NCBI RefSeq assembly: GCF_000818195.1 | Contig: NZ_JTHL01000002.1 | Location: forward strand, 1 to 64,000 | Length of the DNA stretch: 64,000 bases | Direction of reading: 5' to 3' | From: Streptomyces sp. 150FB | GTDB taxonomy: Bacteria; Actinomycetota; Actinomycetes; Streptomycetales; Streptomycetaceae | In this document: positions 8,631 through 17,291 of the stretch, piece after piece | Numbering within the stretch: position 1 is the first letter of the stretch | How the letters are laid out: the number at the start of each line of letters is the position of its first letter | Made by a program: the position numbers and the translations under genes | Notes under the pieces: generated by a model | Databases searched by the model: none | What the model saw: only the letters and a program-made list of their open reading frames with translations | Told to the model about the DNA's origin: nothing

Positions 8631-10028
8631 GTGATCCTTCCCCCCGGCCTCCTGCGGACCGCTCCCCTGCACGGAGAGACGACCCTGTCGCTGATCTGCC
8701 GCATCGCGAGCCGCTACGGACTGGAGTCCAAGGCGTTGCGGTCCTGCTGGCACTGGCGCAACCACCAGCCCAAGCACGAGGGCGGGGCCTGTCGGGCAGA
8801 CGCCGAGGTGCTGCTGAATGTGGCTGGACGGCAGCTCCTGTCAGGCCTGTGCGGCGTCGAGGAAGGTGTGCTGGCGCGGGCGTTGCCGTCCTGGGGGCAG
8901 GAGGACGCCAAGCTGCCCGCCGAAGAGAGCGGAGTGCCGGCGGCGGCGTGGCGGATCGGCGGTGGGGTCGCCGGGCCGGTGGCGTTCGGCTGCCGCCTCT
9001 GCACCGCCCGGCGTACAGGGACGGTCGTGGGGGTGGTGCGGTACGCACCGCTCTGGTCCCGGGTGTGTGTCCGGCACGGGCGGTGGCTCCTGGACGCGGA
9101 CGCCGACCAGCCCCACGAGTATCTGGACGTGCGGCACTTGCCGGAGATGGCCGCGGCGCAGCGGCGGTGGAGCGGGGTGGCGCGGCGGGCGGTGCGGGCC
9201 GGGGCCGAGCCGGAGAGGGTCTTCGCGCTGGCTCATGCGGTGGTGGCCCGGTGGTGGGACCAGGCCCTGCGCTGGGAGCGGGAGACGATCTGGCCGCGGC
9301 GGCTGCATCAGGTCGCGGGCGGTGACGCCGGGTCGGAATTTGAGTGGTGGCGGGTCGTGGGGCGGGACGCGGTCGTCTTCCCCGAGGTGGTGGCGGTCGC
9401 CGACGCGCTGCTGGATCCAGGCATGGCCGAGTTGGTGTGGGTGGACAGTGGTGCGGGGCGGCCGCGGGCGCTGCCCGCTGACGGGCTGTTCTGCCGCCGG
9501 CTCGGTGAGCTGGTCGGGCGGGAGTGGCTGGGGCCACTGGCAGCGACGGATCACGGCGGCCCGTTGATCGCGTGGATGGGCAGCGTCATCCGCCAGCGCC
9601 GCACGGCTGGCGGCCCGGCCGGGTACGCGGATGATCCGTGGTGGGTGCGCCGGGAACATCAGCCGGTGACGATGGCCGGGCAGTTGCGGATGCTCGGCAA
9701 GGAGAAACGGGCGCCGGGCTCGGGGAGGATGTGGCGGGCGTCGGTGTCCGCAGAACAGCGCATGCTGATCACCCGTGAGATCGAGAGCGCCGAGGAGCAG
9801 CTCCACCAACTGCGCGGGGTGCAGACCGGGCCCACCGCCGACGTTGCCGAGCAGCTCCTGGGCAACCTCCGCCACAGCGCTGTCCTGATCGAGAACGCCT
9901 GGAAGCGGACCGCCCTGGCCGCCGCGAACGCCGGAGTGCCTTTGGAGGAGGTCGCCCGGTGGGCGGACACGCCCACCGAAACGCTCAGGAGCATGCTGAC
10001 AGCGGGCCGGCAAGAAGACGACGGCTGA
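8631..10028 (+). CDS. tniQ: TniQ family transposition targeting protein
   Basis: A 465-residue protein. The N-terminus LHGETTLSLICRIASRYG is the typical opening of TniQ/TnsD proteins. A zinc-ribbon pair FGCRLC and VCVRHG is present near residues 120-150, and the C-terminal half is Trp- and Arg-rich. TniQ proteins recognise or bridge target sites for Tn7/Tn5053-type transposons. The GTG at 8631 is chosen because it starts the conserved domain; the frame is open to 8475. It is followed 160 bp later by tnsA-like, tnsB and tnsC genes in the same direction. Confidence 0.85.
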   Translation: MILPPGLLRTAPLHGETTLSLICRIASRYGLESKALRSCWHWRNHQPKHEGGACRADAEVLLNVAGRQLLSGLCGVEEGVLARALPSWGQEDAKLPAEESGVPAAAWRIGGGVAGPVAFGCRLCTARRTGTVVGVVRYAPLWSRVCVRHGRWLLDADADQPHEYLDVRHLPEMAAAQRRWSGVARRAVRAGAEPERVFALAHAVVARWWDQALRWERETIWPRRLHQVAGGDAGSEFEWWRVVGRDAVVFPEVVAVADALLDPGMAELVWVDSGAGRPRALPADGLFCRRLGELVGREWLGPLAATDHGGPLIAWMGSVIRQRRTAGGPAGYADDPWWVRREHQPVTMAGQLRMLGKEKRAPGSGRMWRASVSAEQRMLITREIESAEEQLHQLRGVQTGPTADVAEQLLGNLRHSAVLIENAWKRTALAAANAGVPLEEVARWADTPTETLRSMLTAGRQEDDG

Positions 10029-10049
10029 GAGCCACGGGCCGACGGGTGC

Positions 10050-10125
10050 GTCGGCTGTTAGCTGAAACGGCACTCGTTTGTGGCAGAAATCCTGAAAACA
10101 ACGGTGTCTGTCGGCGGGAACGGCT
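10050..10125. other. Possible transposon-end or TnsB-site-like segment
   Basis: The 160-bp space between tniQ and the tnsA-like gene has locally lower GC and three spaced AACGG motifs (10066, 10100, 10119). A TGTTAG step at about 10057 could be a TG-type transposon end. The distal side at 14093-14341 has a CACAAACG that is the complement of CGTTTGTG here, but no clear matching inverted end. Low confidence. Confidence 0.25.
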
Positions 10126-10188
10126 TGGCTGACGCAGGTGATCAGCACAGGAGCGGCCCGGCCCGGGGGCCGGACAGGACGAGCGGCG

Positions 10189-10947
10189 GTGGATCGTGGG
10201 ATCGGGTTCGAGGCGGTGTTCCTTGACCCGGTGGGGCAGACGGTCCAGCAGCGGTGGGCGGATGCCGCCATGACCATGCCGTTCGAGGAGTTGCCACCAG
10301 TGTCGGCGTTCCCGGTGATCCCGGGGCGCCGCTGGGGGCCGGGTCTGTGGTGGTCGGCGACCACCGGACGGCACGTGGCCGCGGGGTCGAACGCGATGCG
10401 GACCCAGCTGATGGTCCTGGACCGCGACCCCGATGTGGCCGGGCTCGCGGGGCGTCCGGTACGGCTGCTGTGGCGCGACGAGCGGGGCCGGGTGCGTTCC
10501 TGGGTGCCGCAGCTGTTCGCCCGGTACCGCGATGGCACGGGTCTGCTGGCCGACTGCCCCAGCCACCCGGATGCCGGCGGCGAACGCGCTGTGAAGGCGG
10601 CCGAAGCGGTGCGTGCGGCATGTGAGGAGACCGGCTGGACCTACCGGCGCCTTGCACCGCTCGACGGCGTTCTGGCCGCCAATCTGAAATGGCTGGCCGG
10701 CTACCGCCACCCCCGCAACGCCGGCCGCCCCGGCCTGACGCACGCAGTTGTGGAGGCGTTCGCGCGGCCGCGGCCACTGATCGAAGGCGCCGAAGCGGCC
10801 GGCGATCCGCTTGAGATTCTCCCCTCCGTCTTCCACGCCCTGTGGCACGGGCGGGTGACGGCAGATCTGGAGGTGGCGTTGCATGACCGCGTCCTGGTCG
10901 GCCCTCCGGGCTGGAGTGGTCCGGGCAAGGCGGGAGGTGTCTGGTGA
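10189..10947 (+). CDS. TnsA-like transposase endonuclease subunit, active site apparently lost
   Basis: A 252-residue protein starting at GTG 10189 (frame open to 10138). Context, length and the order RHVAAGSNAM, LDRDPDV, VPQLFARYRDG, LLADCP match TnsA-type endonucleases. Family members usually show an S-x-x-E before the DPDV segment, a PD where this protein has PQ, and D-x-K where it has DCP. All three catalytic positions therefore appear replaced (E to M, D to Q, K to P). If so it cannot cut the 5' transposon strand and may serve as a structural partner of TnsB. It overlaps tnsB by 4 bp. Confidence 0.75.
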   Translation: MDRGIGFEAVFLDPVGQTVQQRWADAAMTMPFEELPPVSAFPVIPGRRWGPGLWWSATTGRHVAAGSNAMRTQLMVLDRDPDVAGLAGRPVRLLWRDERGRVRSWVPQLFARYRDGTGLLADCPSHPDAGGERAVKAAEAVRAACEETGWTYRRLAPLDGVLAANLKWLAGYRHPRNAGRPGLTHAVVEAFARPRPLIEGAEAAGDPLEILPSVFHALWHGRVTADLEVALHDRVLVGPPGWSGPGKAGGVW

Positions 10948-13046
10948 CCGCGCGGCGCAACGCCCGGCCGGCCGTGAAGGTCGGGGCGCATGTCCGCTTC
11001 CGCGGTGTGAAGTGGCAGGTGGTCGCCCTGTCCGGGCAGACCGTTCACCTCGTCGGCCCGGACGGCGGTGGCGAGGCGGTGCTCGCCGGGTACCTGTTCG
11101 CCGATCCCGGCTTCAGCGTCGTCGGGGCCGATGTACCACAGGCGGCCCCGCAGTGGGGGCTGTTCGAGACCGCCCCCGCCGCGGCGCGGGAGAAGGCCCT
11201 GGCCTGGCAGCGGCACGTGAGAGAAGTCGAATGCGGCCTTGCCGACGGGCCCGGCAGTGCTGGAGCGGTGCGGGAGCAGTACGACCCCGCACGGCACACG
11301 CTGGCCGAGCGGGAGCAGGCCAAGGCCGAGGAACTGACCGCCCTGGGATTCGGCCGCATCTCGCGCACCACGGTGCAGCGCATGCGCCTGGCCTACCGCA
11401 AGCAAGGCCTGTGGGGGCTCCTGGACCACCGCACCACCCGCGCTTCCAGCCCCACCGGGCGTTCCGACGAACGGGTCGTCGCAGCCGTCCGTGAGGCGCT
11501 GCGCCGCCGGCGCGGGCGCTCCAAGGGCACCGTCAACGGCCTGTTCCCGCTGATCAACCAGATCCTTCAGGAACAGCACGGCCCCGGTGCGGTGCCCGTG
11601 CCGTCCCAGGCCACGCTGTACCGTCTCGTCACCACGCTCGCCCGCCCCGGCGAACTACCCTCCGGCCCCGTCCGCCAGGTGCCCGCCAGCTTCGAAGGGC
11701 GAGCCTTCACGCCTGCCACGGCGCTGCGGCCCGGCGAGCAGGTCCAGATCGACACCACCCGCCTGGACGTCCTGGCCCTCTTCGACGACGGCCGCCTCGC
11801 ACGGCCCGAACTCACCATCGCCGTCGACGTCGCCACCCGCGCCATCCTCGCCGCCGTGCTCTGCCCCAGCGCGACCAAAGCCGTCGACGCGGCCCTGCTG
11901 CTCGCGGAGATGGCCGTCCCACACCCCGCCAGGCCGACCTGGCCGGACATCCTGCGCATGGACCATGCCCGCGCACTCCCCCACCAGCGACTGGCCACGC
12001 TCGACGAGCGCCTGGCCGGCGCGGCGGCCCAGCCGGTCGTCCTGCCCGAGACGATCGTCGTCGACCGGGGCAAAGTCTTCGTCTCCCGGGCGTTCACCGC
12101 CGCCTGCGAGAGCCTCGGCATCAGCGTCCAGCCGGCCCCGCCCCACGCACCCACCGCCAAAGGCATCGTCGAGCGCACCTTCGGCACCATCAATCACCTG
12201 TTCTGCCAGCACCTGCCCGGCTACACCGGATCCGACGTCACCCGCCGCGGCCCCGACACCGAGAAAGACGCCTGCTACAGCGCCGCCCAGCTGCAGGACC
12301 TGCTCGATGAGTGGCTGGTGCACTACCACCACCGGCCCCACGAAGGGCTGCGCCACCCGATGATGCCCAAGAAGGCCCTCACCCCGAACCAGATGTGGGC
12401 CGCGCTCGTCGCCGTCGCCGGATACGTGCCCGTTCCGTTGACCGGCCGCGACTACCTCGAGCTGCTGCCCGTGCGCTGGCAGGCCATCACCGCTTCCGGC
12501 ATCCGCATCCACCACCGCACCTACGACGCAGACCTCCTCGCCCCGCACCGCGGCCAGCCCTCCCCCATCGCCGGCCGCGGCGGGAAATGGGAGATCCACT
12601 ACAACCCCCACGATGTGCGCCAGGTCTGGGTCCGGCTGCCCGACGGCGAACTCACCGAGATTCCGTGGATCCACCGCGACCACGTCCACCGGCCCTTTGA
12701 CGAACGCACCTGGCAGCACATCAGAACCCTCGCCCTGCACAGCAGCCACGGTGACACCGAGCAGCACGAAGCCGACCTCGCCGACGCCCTCGACCAGCTC
12801 ATGCGCCGCGTCCACAGCGGCCACGCCACCAAAACGGAGCAGGCTCTCCTGGCCCGCACCGCTCACGTCCCGCTCCCCACAGCCCGCGATGGGAACCACG
12901 GCACCGAAGCACCCGCCGACAGCCCGGAACAGCAGGGCGACGACAGCATCGACGACCTCGACGACCTGCCCGACGACGACTTCAGCCCCGCCCCGGCCGC
13001 CGGATTCGGGCTCTACAACGCCTATGAGGAAGCCGCCACATGGTGA
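10944..13046 (+). CDS. tnsB: TnsB/TniA-type DDE transposase
   Basis: A 700-residue transposase of the Mu/Tn7/Tn5053 integrase group. An N-terminal beta-rich part is followed by a helix-turn-helix region near residues 130-155 (RISRTTVQRMRLAYRKQGL). The catalytic core shows QIDTT (first D, about 270), VVDRGK (second D, about 373) and KGIVERTFG (E, about 408). A beta-barrel and an acidic C-terminal tail, likely contacting TnsC, follow. It cuts the 3' transposon ends and joins them to target. GTGA overlap with the tnsA-like gene and 7-bp overlap with tnsC indicate one operon. All three catalytic residues are present. Confidence 0.93.
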   Translation: MTARRNARPAVKVGAHVRFRGVKWQVVALSGQTVHLVGPDGGGEAVLAGYLFADPGFSVVGADVPQAAPQWGLFETAPAAAREKALAWQRHVREVECGLADGPGSAGAVREQYDPARHTLAEREQAKAEELTALGFGRISRTTVQRMRLAYRKQGLWGLLDHRTTRASSPTGRSDERVVAAVREALRRRRGRSKGTVNGLFPLINQILQEQHGPGAVPVPSQATLYRLVTTLARPGELPSGPVRQVPASFEGRAFTPATALRPGEQVQIDTTRLDVLALFDDGRLARPELTIAVDVATRAILAAVLCPSATKAVDAALLLAEMAVPHPARPTWPDILRMDHARALPHQRLATLDERLAGAAAQPVVLPETIVVDRGKVFVSRAFTAACESLGISVQPAPPHAPTAKGIVERTFGTINHLFCQHLPGYTGSDVTRRGPDTEKDACYSAAQLQDLLDEWLVHYHHRPHEGLRHPMMPKKALTPNQMWAALVAVAGYVPVPLTGRDYLELLPVRWQAITASGIRIHHRTYDADLLAPHRGQPSPIAGRGGKWEIHYNPHDVRQVWVRLPDGELTEIPWIHRDHVHRPFDERTWQHIRTLALHSSHGDTEQHEADLADALDQLMRRVHSGHATKTEQALLARTAHVPLPTARDGNHGTEAPADSPEQQGDDSIDDLDDLPDDDFSPAPAAGFGLYNAYEEAATW

Positions 13047-14092
13047 ACCCGAGCCAGAGAAACGCGGGCAGCACACAAGGCGGCACCGACGACAGGCGCG
13101 AGGCCGAGCTGTCCTGGCCCCTGACCACCTGGCAGGGCTGGCACCGTTTCGCGATAACCGACCCGCCCGCCCCTCCCCGACCCGGCGACCCGCCCCGCAG
13201 CGCAGAGGAACGCCTGGCCTACCACTCCGCGTTCGTCACCATCCGCACCCCCGCCATCAGCACACTGGCCACCCAGGTCCGCACCCTGATGATCCTCGGC
13301 CGCCATCAACAGACCACCGCACGGCCCTCCCTGATCGTCACCGGACCCGCCGCCGCAGGGAAAACCACCGCCCTCCTGAACGTCGGCCGCACCTGCCACC
13401 TCGCCCACACCCGCAAAAACCCGCCCCCGCCCGGATCAGCACACGCCGCGGTACCCGTCGCGTATGTCCTGGTCCCGCCCGGCGCCACCGCGAAAACCCT
13501 CATCACCGAATTCGCCCGCTACCTCGGCATCCCCATAACCGCCCGCATGACCCAGACCCAGATCACCGACGCCGTCTGCCACACCTACACCCAAGCCGGT
13601 GTCCAACTCGTCCTCATCGACGAGATCCACCGCCTCAACCCCCGCACCACCACCGGCGCCCAAACCGCCGACCTTTTGAAGGACCTCAGCGAACGCCTGC
13701 CCGCCACCTTCGTCTACGCAGGCATCAACGTCACCGACACACCCCTGTTCACCGGCACCCGCGGCGCCCAACTCGCCGGACGGGCCACGCTCGTCGACTG
13801 CGGCCCTCTCCCCGCCCGCCACGGCACCCGCCACCCGTTCCGCGACGTCATCACCGACATCGAGAACAACCTCGACCTCCCACAGCACACACCCGGCACC
13901 CTCCCCCGCCACGCCCCCTACCTCCACCAGCGCACCGCAGGCCGCATCGGATCCCTCACCAGACTCATCCGCCAAGCCGCCATCACCGCCATCAGCGACG
14001 GCACCGAACGCATCACCAAAGCAGCCCTCGACGCGGTACGACTCGACCACCTCGCCGAAACCCACCACCGCCCCCACACCCGCACCCGCTAA
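13040..14092 (+). CDS. tnsC: TnsC/TniB AAA+ ATPase of the transposon
   Basis: A 350-residue AAA+ protein. Walker A is GPAAAGKTTALL near residue 100 and Walker B is VLIDEIHRL near 195; an Arg-rich sensor region follows. TnsC/TniB regulators activate the transposase and pass on target information from TniQ. The start overlaps the end of tnsB (ATGGTGA), so translation is coupled. The C-terminus is rich in His and Pro codons. Confidence 0.9.
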   Translation: MVNPSQRNAGSTQGGTDDRREAELSWPLTTWQGWHRFAITDPPAPPRPGDPPRSAEERLAYHSAFVTIRTPAISTLATQVRTLMILGRHQQTTARPSLIVTGPAAAGKTTALLNVGRTCHLAHTRKNPPPPGSAHAAVPVAYVLVPPGATAKTLITEFARYLGIPITARMTQTQITDAVCHTYTQAGVQLVLIDEIHRLNPRTTTGAQTADLLKDLSERLPATFVYAGINVTDTPLFTGTRGAQLAGRATLVDCGPLPARHGTRHPFRDVITDIENNLDLPQHTPGTLPRHAPYLHQRTAGRIGSLTRLIRQAAITAISDGTERITKAALDAVRLDHLAETHHRPHTRTR

Positions 14093-14341
14093 CCCCGCCC
14101 ATCAGACAGGCAAAAGGCCCTGACCAGCACAAACGCCAACCGGGCCATTACACGCTAGAACTACCTACAACACACCCAGCCATCCTCAACACACAACACA
14201 CAACCCCAGCTCACACACCCCGACCACCCCGACCAAACCGCCAACTCCGCCTCTCAGCAAACCAGCAACACACCAGGCCAGCCGCCTCGCCGTACACCAA
14301 CAAACCCCCCGCCCAGCGTCAGGAGGGCATTGTCAGGGCCG
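14093..14341. other. Non-coding right flank of the transposition genes
   Basis: A 249-bp AC-rich stretch with repeated CACAC/ACCCC runs and no supported gene. It lies between tnsC and a gene remnant, the expected place for the right transposon end. A TGTCAGGG step at 14332 could be an end. I could not identify a set of repeated TnsB sites or a target duplication. Confidence 0.4.
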
Positions 14342-14680
14342 TCAGCGGAACAAGCCGCAGTGCCGGCCTGGCTCCTGGCCGTCCTCCGGCTCCGGCGGTG
14401 CGGCGGCCCGGAGACGAACGGCTTCGGCGACGGCTTCCTCGCGGGCGACGTCGTCGGTGCGGCAGGGGCCGCACACGGACACGTCCCCGGCGTTCCAGGC
14501 CATCCGGTGCGCGGTGGTCTCCTCCCAGCGCTGGTCGGGCAGACGCGGCTGTCGCAGCCGATCCAGAGCATGCAAGCGCTGCCCGGCCCGCGTCGGCGCC
14601 GTCGAGCCGTTCCCCAGCACCGTGGTCAGCAGCCGCTGCCGACGCCTCGCGAGGTCGGGTTCATGCGCTGGTAAGCGGCG
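14342..14680 (-). pseudogene. C-terminal remnant of a replication-relaxation family gene
   Basis: Translation of the minus strand gives DQRWEETTAHRMAWNAG and ends APPEPEDGQEPGRHCGLFR, closely matching the C-terminus of the intact protein at 30567-31874 (DQRWEETTTPGYAWEAG, APPEPEDDQEPG). Two CxxC-type cysteines are kept in part. No N-terminal part is present; similarity fades by about 14680. It abuts the transposition gene block, so insertion or deletion linked to the transposon probably removed the rest. Confidence 0.8.
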
Positions 14681-14804
14681 TGTGCAGAAAAGAATCTTGG
14701 AACGCGTGTCATCAGAACCGACACCTCGCACCTCTACAGAGTGAACGGCCGTTGCTCCGATCCGCGGAGTGCACAAACGGTCGCACGCTGAAAGGTGGTT
14801 GGCA

Positions 14805-14984
14805 GTGGAGCTCCTCGGCATTCTGGTGGTACTGGCTGTGCAGTTAGGACTGGGCGTTACAAAAGTGCTGGACAGCGTCGCATACCGCATCCGAGCCCGC
14901 GGCCAGGCTGAGATGATCCGTGCTGAGCGCGAGCTTGACCGATCAGAACAAGCGCCGCGGACACATGGGAGGGCGGATGTCTGA
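14805..14984 (+). CDS. Small single-pass membrane protein
   Basis: A 59-residue protein starting at GTG 14805 (AAAGGTGG upstream). One hydrophobic segment, LLGILVVLAVQLGLGV, begins at residue 3 and is followed by a charged helix (RARGQAEMIRAERELDR). It overlaps the following sigma-factor gene by 8 bp and is probably coupled to it. No known family. It could act with the sigma factor at the membrane. Confidence 0.6.
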   Translation: MELLGILVVLAVQLGLGVTKVLDSVAYRIRARGQAEMIRAERELDRSEQAPRTHGRADV

Positions 14985-15720
14985 GCCGGAAGCGACGGCC
15001 GAAGTACTGGGCACGGTATTCGCCGAGTACTACGAAGAGATGGCCGGCAAGGCTCGCAAACTGCTCACCCTGGCCTTGGTTCCACCATCTGTGGCCGATG
15101 CCGACGACCTCGTCAACATGGCGTTTGCCGCAGCGCTGCCCAAGGCGAACGAGCTGGAGAACCCACGCGCCTACGTGTACGGCGTGATTCACCGAGAGGT
15201 GGAACAACTGGCCCGGAGTCTTTCCATGCATACCGCCATCGAGGCGGCCCGCGCCGTCAGCCCGGTGCGCTGGGACCCACCGACACAGCCGGATTTCAGC
15301 GGCCCGGCAACCGACCGTATCGCAGTACAAGGAGCACTCGCGGATCTGCCGAAGCAACAGCGTGCCGCAGTGGTCGCAGTCGACGGGCTGGGCTACACCC
15401 GGCAGGAAACCGCAAAGCGGATGGGTGTGCACCCCGGCACTGTGGCTCAGCACGTCACACGCGCCAGGGTCGCGCTCCTGGCGGCGCTCGCCACTGCGGT
15501 GACTGTCCTGGTGGCCCTGCTTCTTACGGCGGTGGGTGGTGCGGGGCATGAAGCATCCCTTGCCTGCAGTGCGTGGGCCAAGCGCCGGAACAAGGACACC
15601 AAACGCCCGAACATCAGGTCTTACAAGAGGAATCTGGTCCGCGCTGGGAAGGAGTTGCTCGTCCTCCTGGTTTCGGCACTCGTGTGTCTTGCGATGATGG
15701 AGGCGTGGGGGTGGCTGTAG
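14977..15720 (+). CDS. ECF-type sigma factor with C-terminal membrane segments
   Basis: A 247-residue protein starting at ATG 14977 after GGGAGGGCGG. Region 2 is visible at residues 20-80 (ADADDLVNMAFAAALPKA, ENPRAYVYGVIHREV). Region 4 is at 125-170 (ALADLPKQQRAAVV, GYTRQETAKRMGVHPGTV). Unusually, a hydrophobic segment (ALATAVTVLVALLLTAV) follows region 4 at about 167-187 and a second one (ELLVLLVSALVCLAMM) ends the protein at about 226-245. ECF factors are normally soluble, so this one may be membrane-anchored. No anti-sigma gene is adjacent unless it is the overlapping small membrane protein upstream. Confidence 0.85.
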   Translation: MSEPEATAEVLGTVFAEYYEEMAGKARKLLTLALVPPSVADADDLVNMAFAAALPKANELENPRAYVYGVIHREVEQLARSLSMHTAIEAARAVSPVRWDPPTQPDFSGPATDRIAVQGALADLPKQQRAAVVAVDGLGYTRQETAKRMGVHPGTVAQHVTRARVALLAALATAVTVLVALLLTAVGGAGHEASLACSAWAKRRNKDTKRPNIRSYKRNLVRAGKELLVLLVSALVCLAMMEAWGWL

Positions 15721-15870
15721 GGAAGCGATGGTGCAGTTCCATTTCGTGCGCGAAGCCTCCCAGGTGATCCCGAAGCTGCGTGACCGCCATGAGAACGGGA
15801 TGCCCGCTGCGGCGAGCCAGCCGGTCAACTGCTGGCGCAAGGTGTCCTTCTCCGCCGCGACGTACAGTAC

Positions 15871-16323
15871 GTGCTCCTGACGTCGCAGTCCGGGACGGCG
15901 GCCTGGCTCGTCGACCGCGGCCTCCTAGTCGACCTGAGCGCGAACCCGGACGGGACGCTGCACCACCCCGACCAGGTCGCGGACGTCTGCCGCCGCGAGG
16001 ACCTGGCGGACCTGGTCGACGCCGACACCCCGCTCGGACTCGAACAGGCAGCAGCCCGCCTCCGGGTCCGCCGCGCCGACTTCGACCACATGCGGACCCT
16101 GGGATGGATCACGCCTGCCGAGTGGCAGGAGGTGCGGTTCGGTACTTCCCGCGCCGGGGCGGTCGACGTGCCGATGTTCACCACGGCATCCGTCGACGCG
16201 GTCGTCGACGCGCACCCCGAAGTCGACTGGGAGCAGCTGCGCAGCGTCGGGAAGGGCCGGCGCTCCCCGCTTGCCGCCCTGGTGAAGTCGAAGGCGAAGG
16301 CGAAGGAGGCCGTGGTGGTGTGA
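15871..16323 (+). CDS. Hypothetical protein, possibly 5'-truncated
   Basis: A 150-residue frame whose coding quality extends upstream of GTG 15871 to a stop at 15790, so the true start is unclear. A short frame from ATG 15728 breaks at 15880, which suggests a frameshifted or truncated 5' end. Visible features are an RREDLADLVDADTPLGLEQAAARLRV stretch, read in parts as a helix-turn-helix, and a Lys-rich end. No family recognised. Confidence 0.5.
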   Translation: MLLTSQSGTAAWLVDRGLLVDLSANPDGTLHHPDQVADVCRREDLADLVDADTPLGLEQAAARLRVRRADFDHMRTLGWITPAEWQEVRFGTSRAGAVDVPMFTTASVDAVVDAHPEVDWEQLRSVGKGRRSPLAALVKSKAKAKEAVVV

Positions 16324-16585
16324 GCGGGTGCCGTCCGTGTGGGTGGCGGCCGGGCGATTCGGCGGGCGCTGGCCGGAGGCTGACACACGCCCGGGTCGCC
16401 ATCAGGCGGCCCGCCCTCAATCGGCCCGCGCGGCAGGCGCCCCCGCTTCCGAGACCGCCGCCCACCCCGACCCCCACCCACCACGAACCCCCACAGGTAC
16501 ATCAGGGCAGCAGACGAGGAAGTCGGCTCACTCACCACGCGGCAACGGCGGTCTGACCTGCGGTTCCGGACGGGAGCAGCCGAGG

Positions 16586-16657
16586 CTGGCGCAAGGAATA
16601 GTGCAACCGGTGGTGCAAGGGATAGTGCAGGGAGTCCTGCAAGGGCTGGTGCAGCTA
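16586..16657 (+). repeat. 12-bp tandem array, six units
   Basis: Six imperfect 12-bp units of the type CTGGTGCAAGGG run without gaps (for example GTGGTGCAAGGG, ATAGTGCAGGGA, CTGGTGCAGCTA). They are flanked by sequence without such periodicity. In one frame they encode a four-residue repeat (VVQG, IVQG, VLQG, LVQ), but no gene is otherwise supported. Tandem arrays of this kind can be iterons or partition sites. Confidence 0.75.
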
Positions 16658-17108
16658 CCTGTGGCCGGCCGCTCGGGGGAGAGGCCGCGGTCGTCTCCGC
16701 GAGGCGAATCAGCGCGGGTCTCGGCCTGAGGTCATCGACAACTCTGTCGACGAGGCATTGCCGGGCCATGCGGGCACCATTGATGTCACCGGTACTCGCC
16801 GACGGCGGGGGTGCGCATAGTCGACAACGGTCTCGACCTTGCCGACGTGGTCCTGATCGCTTCCCCGCACGCCAGAAAGGCCAGGGACACAGCCTAGATC
16901 AGTGACGGGCATCACATTTCACCTCCGTCTCTTCCCGCCGGTCCCACACGGCCCCACCTGCGGAAACACAGAGGGTGAGTACGTTTTCGGGCGCTTCGGG
17001 CCCTTTGAAGAAGTGACTCCCTTGTGACTACGGTCTGAGCCAACGTCGCACCGGGCCAAGAACCCTCCGGCACGGCGAAGTTCACGCAGCGTCAGCAAAC
17101 ACTGCAAA

Positions 17109-17155
17109 CCCTACATGTAGTGGTTGTGCCACATCCTGAACCACAACATGTAGGG
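17109..17155. promoter_or_regulatory. Inverted repeat, 10-bp arms
   Basis: CCCTACATGT at 17109-17118 pairs perfectly with ACATGTAGGG at 17146-17155. The arms are lower in GC than the surroundings. It lies about 55 bp before a structured leader and the 40-codon gene, so an operator is likely. Confidence 0.5.
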
Positions 17156-17208
17156 GTGCCGGATTCAGGTCCCGCACCGGCATGCAATGATGTGACTGTC
17201 TTTCAGAA

Positions 17209-17280
17209 GTGAGCCCTCCCCACTCTTCGCCGTCGGCGAAGGCCCGTACACCGGGTACGACACGACAACCCTGGGCTCAC
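17209..17280 (+). ncRNA. Structured leader, predicted three-way junction
   Basis: An outer stem GTGAGCCC (17209-17216) with GGGCTCAC (17273-17280) encloses a 7-bp hairpin CTTCGCC/GGCGAAG (17225-17241) and a small CCCG/CGGG hairpin (17243-17254). The outer stem ends two bases before the GGAGG ribosome site of the 40-codon gene. A conserved-looking RNA element controlling translation of that gene is plausible; no known class is recognised. Confidence 0.5.
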
Positions 17281-17291
17281 CCGGAGGACAC

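Larger units (their letters stand above)
16324..17208. other. Largely non-coding stretch with repeats
   Basis: About 0.9 kb with no gene I can support. It holds the 12-bp tandem array at 16586-16657, an inverted repeat at 17109-17155 and a copy (minus strand, 16552-16563) of a 12-bp motif that recurs at 20.2, 31.9 and 33.4 kb. A frame at 16328-16729 crosses the array but has no ribosome site or family motif. Confidence 0.5.

Noticed and set aside
8841..10538. 565-codon minus-strand frame
   Set aside because: Antisense to tniQ and the tnsA-like gene; no recognisable motif.
11655..13076. 473-codon minus-strand frame
   Set aside because: Antisense shadow of tnsB, which has an intact DDE core.
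12613..14847. 744-codon plus-strand frame
   Set aside because: Very Pro/Arg/His-rich shadow of tnsB and tnsC in another frame; no family motif.
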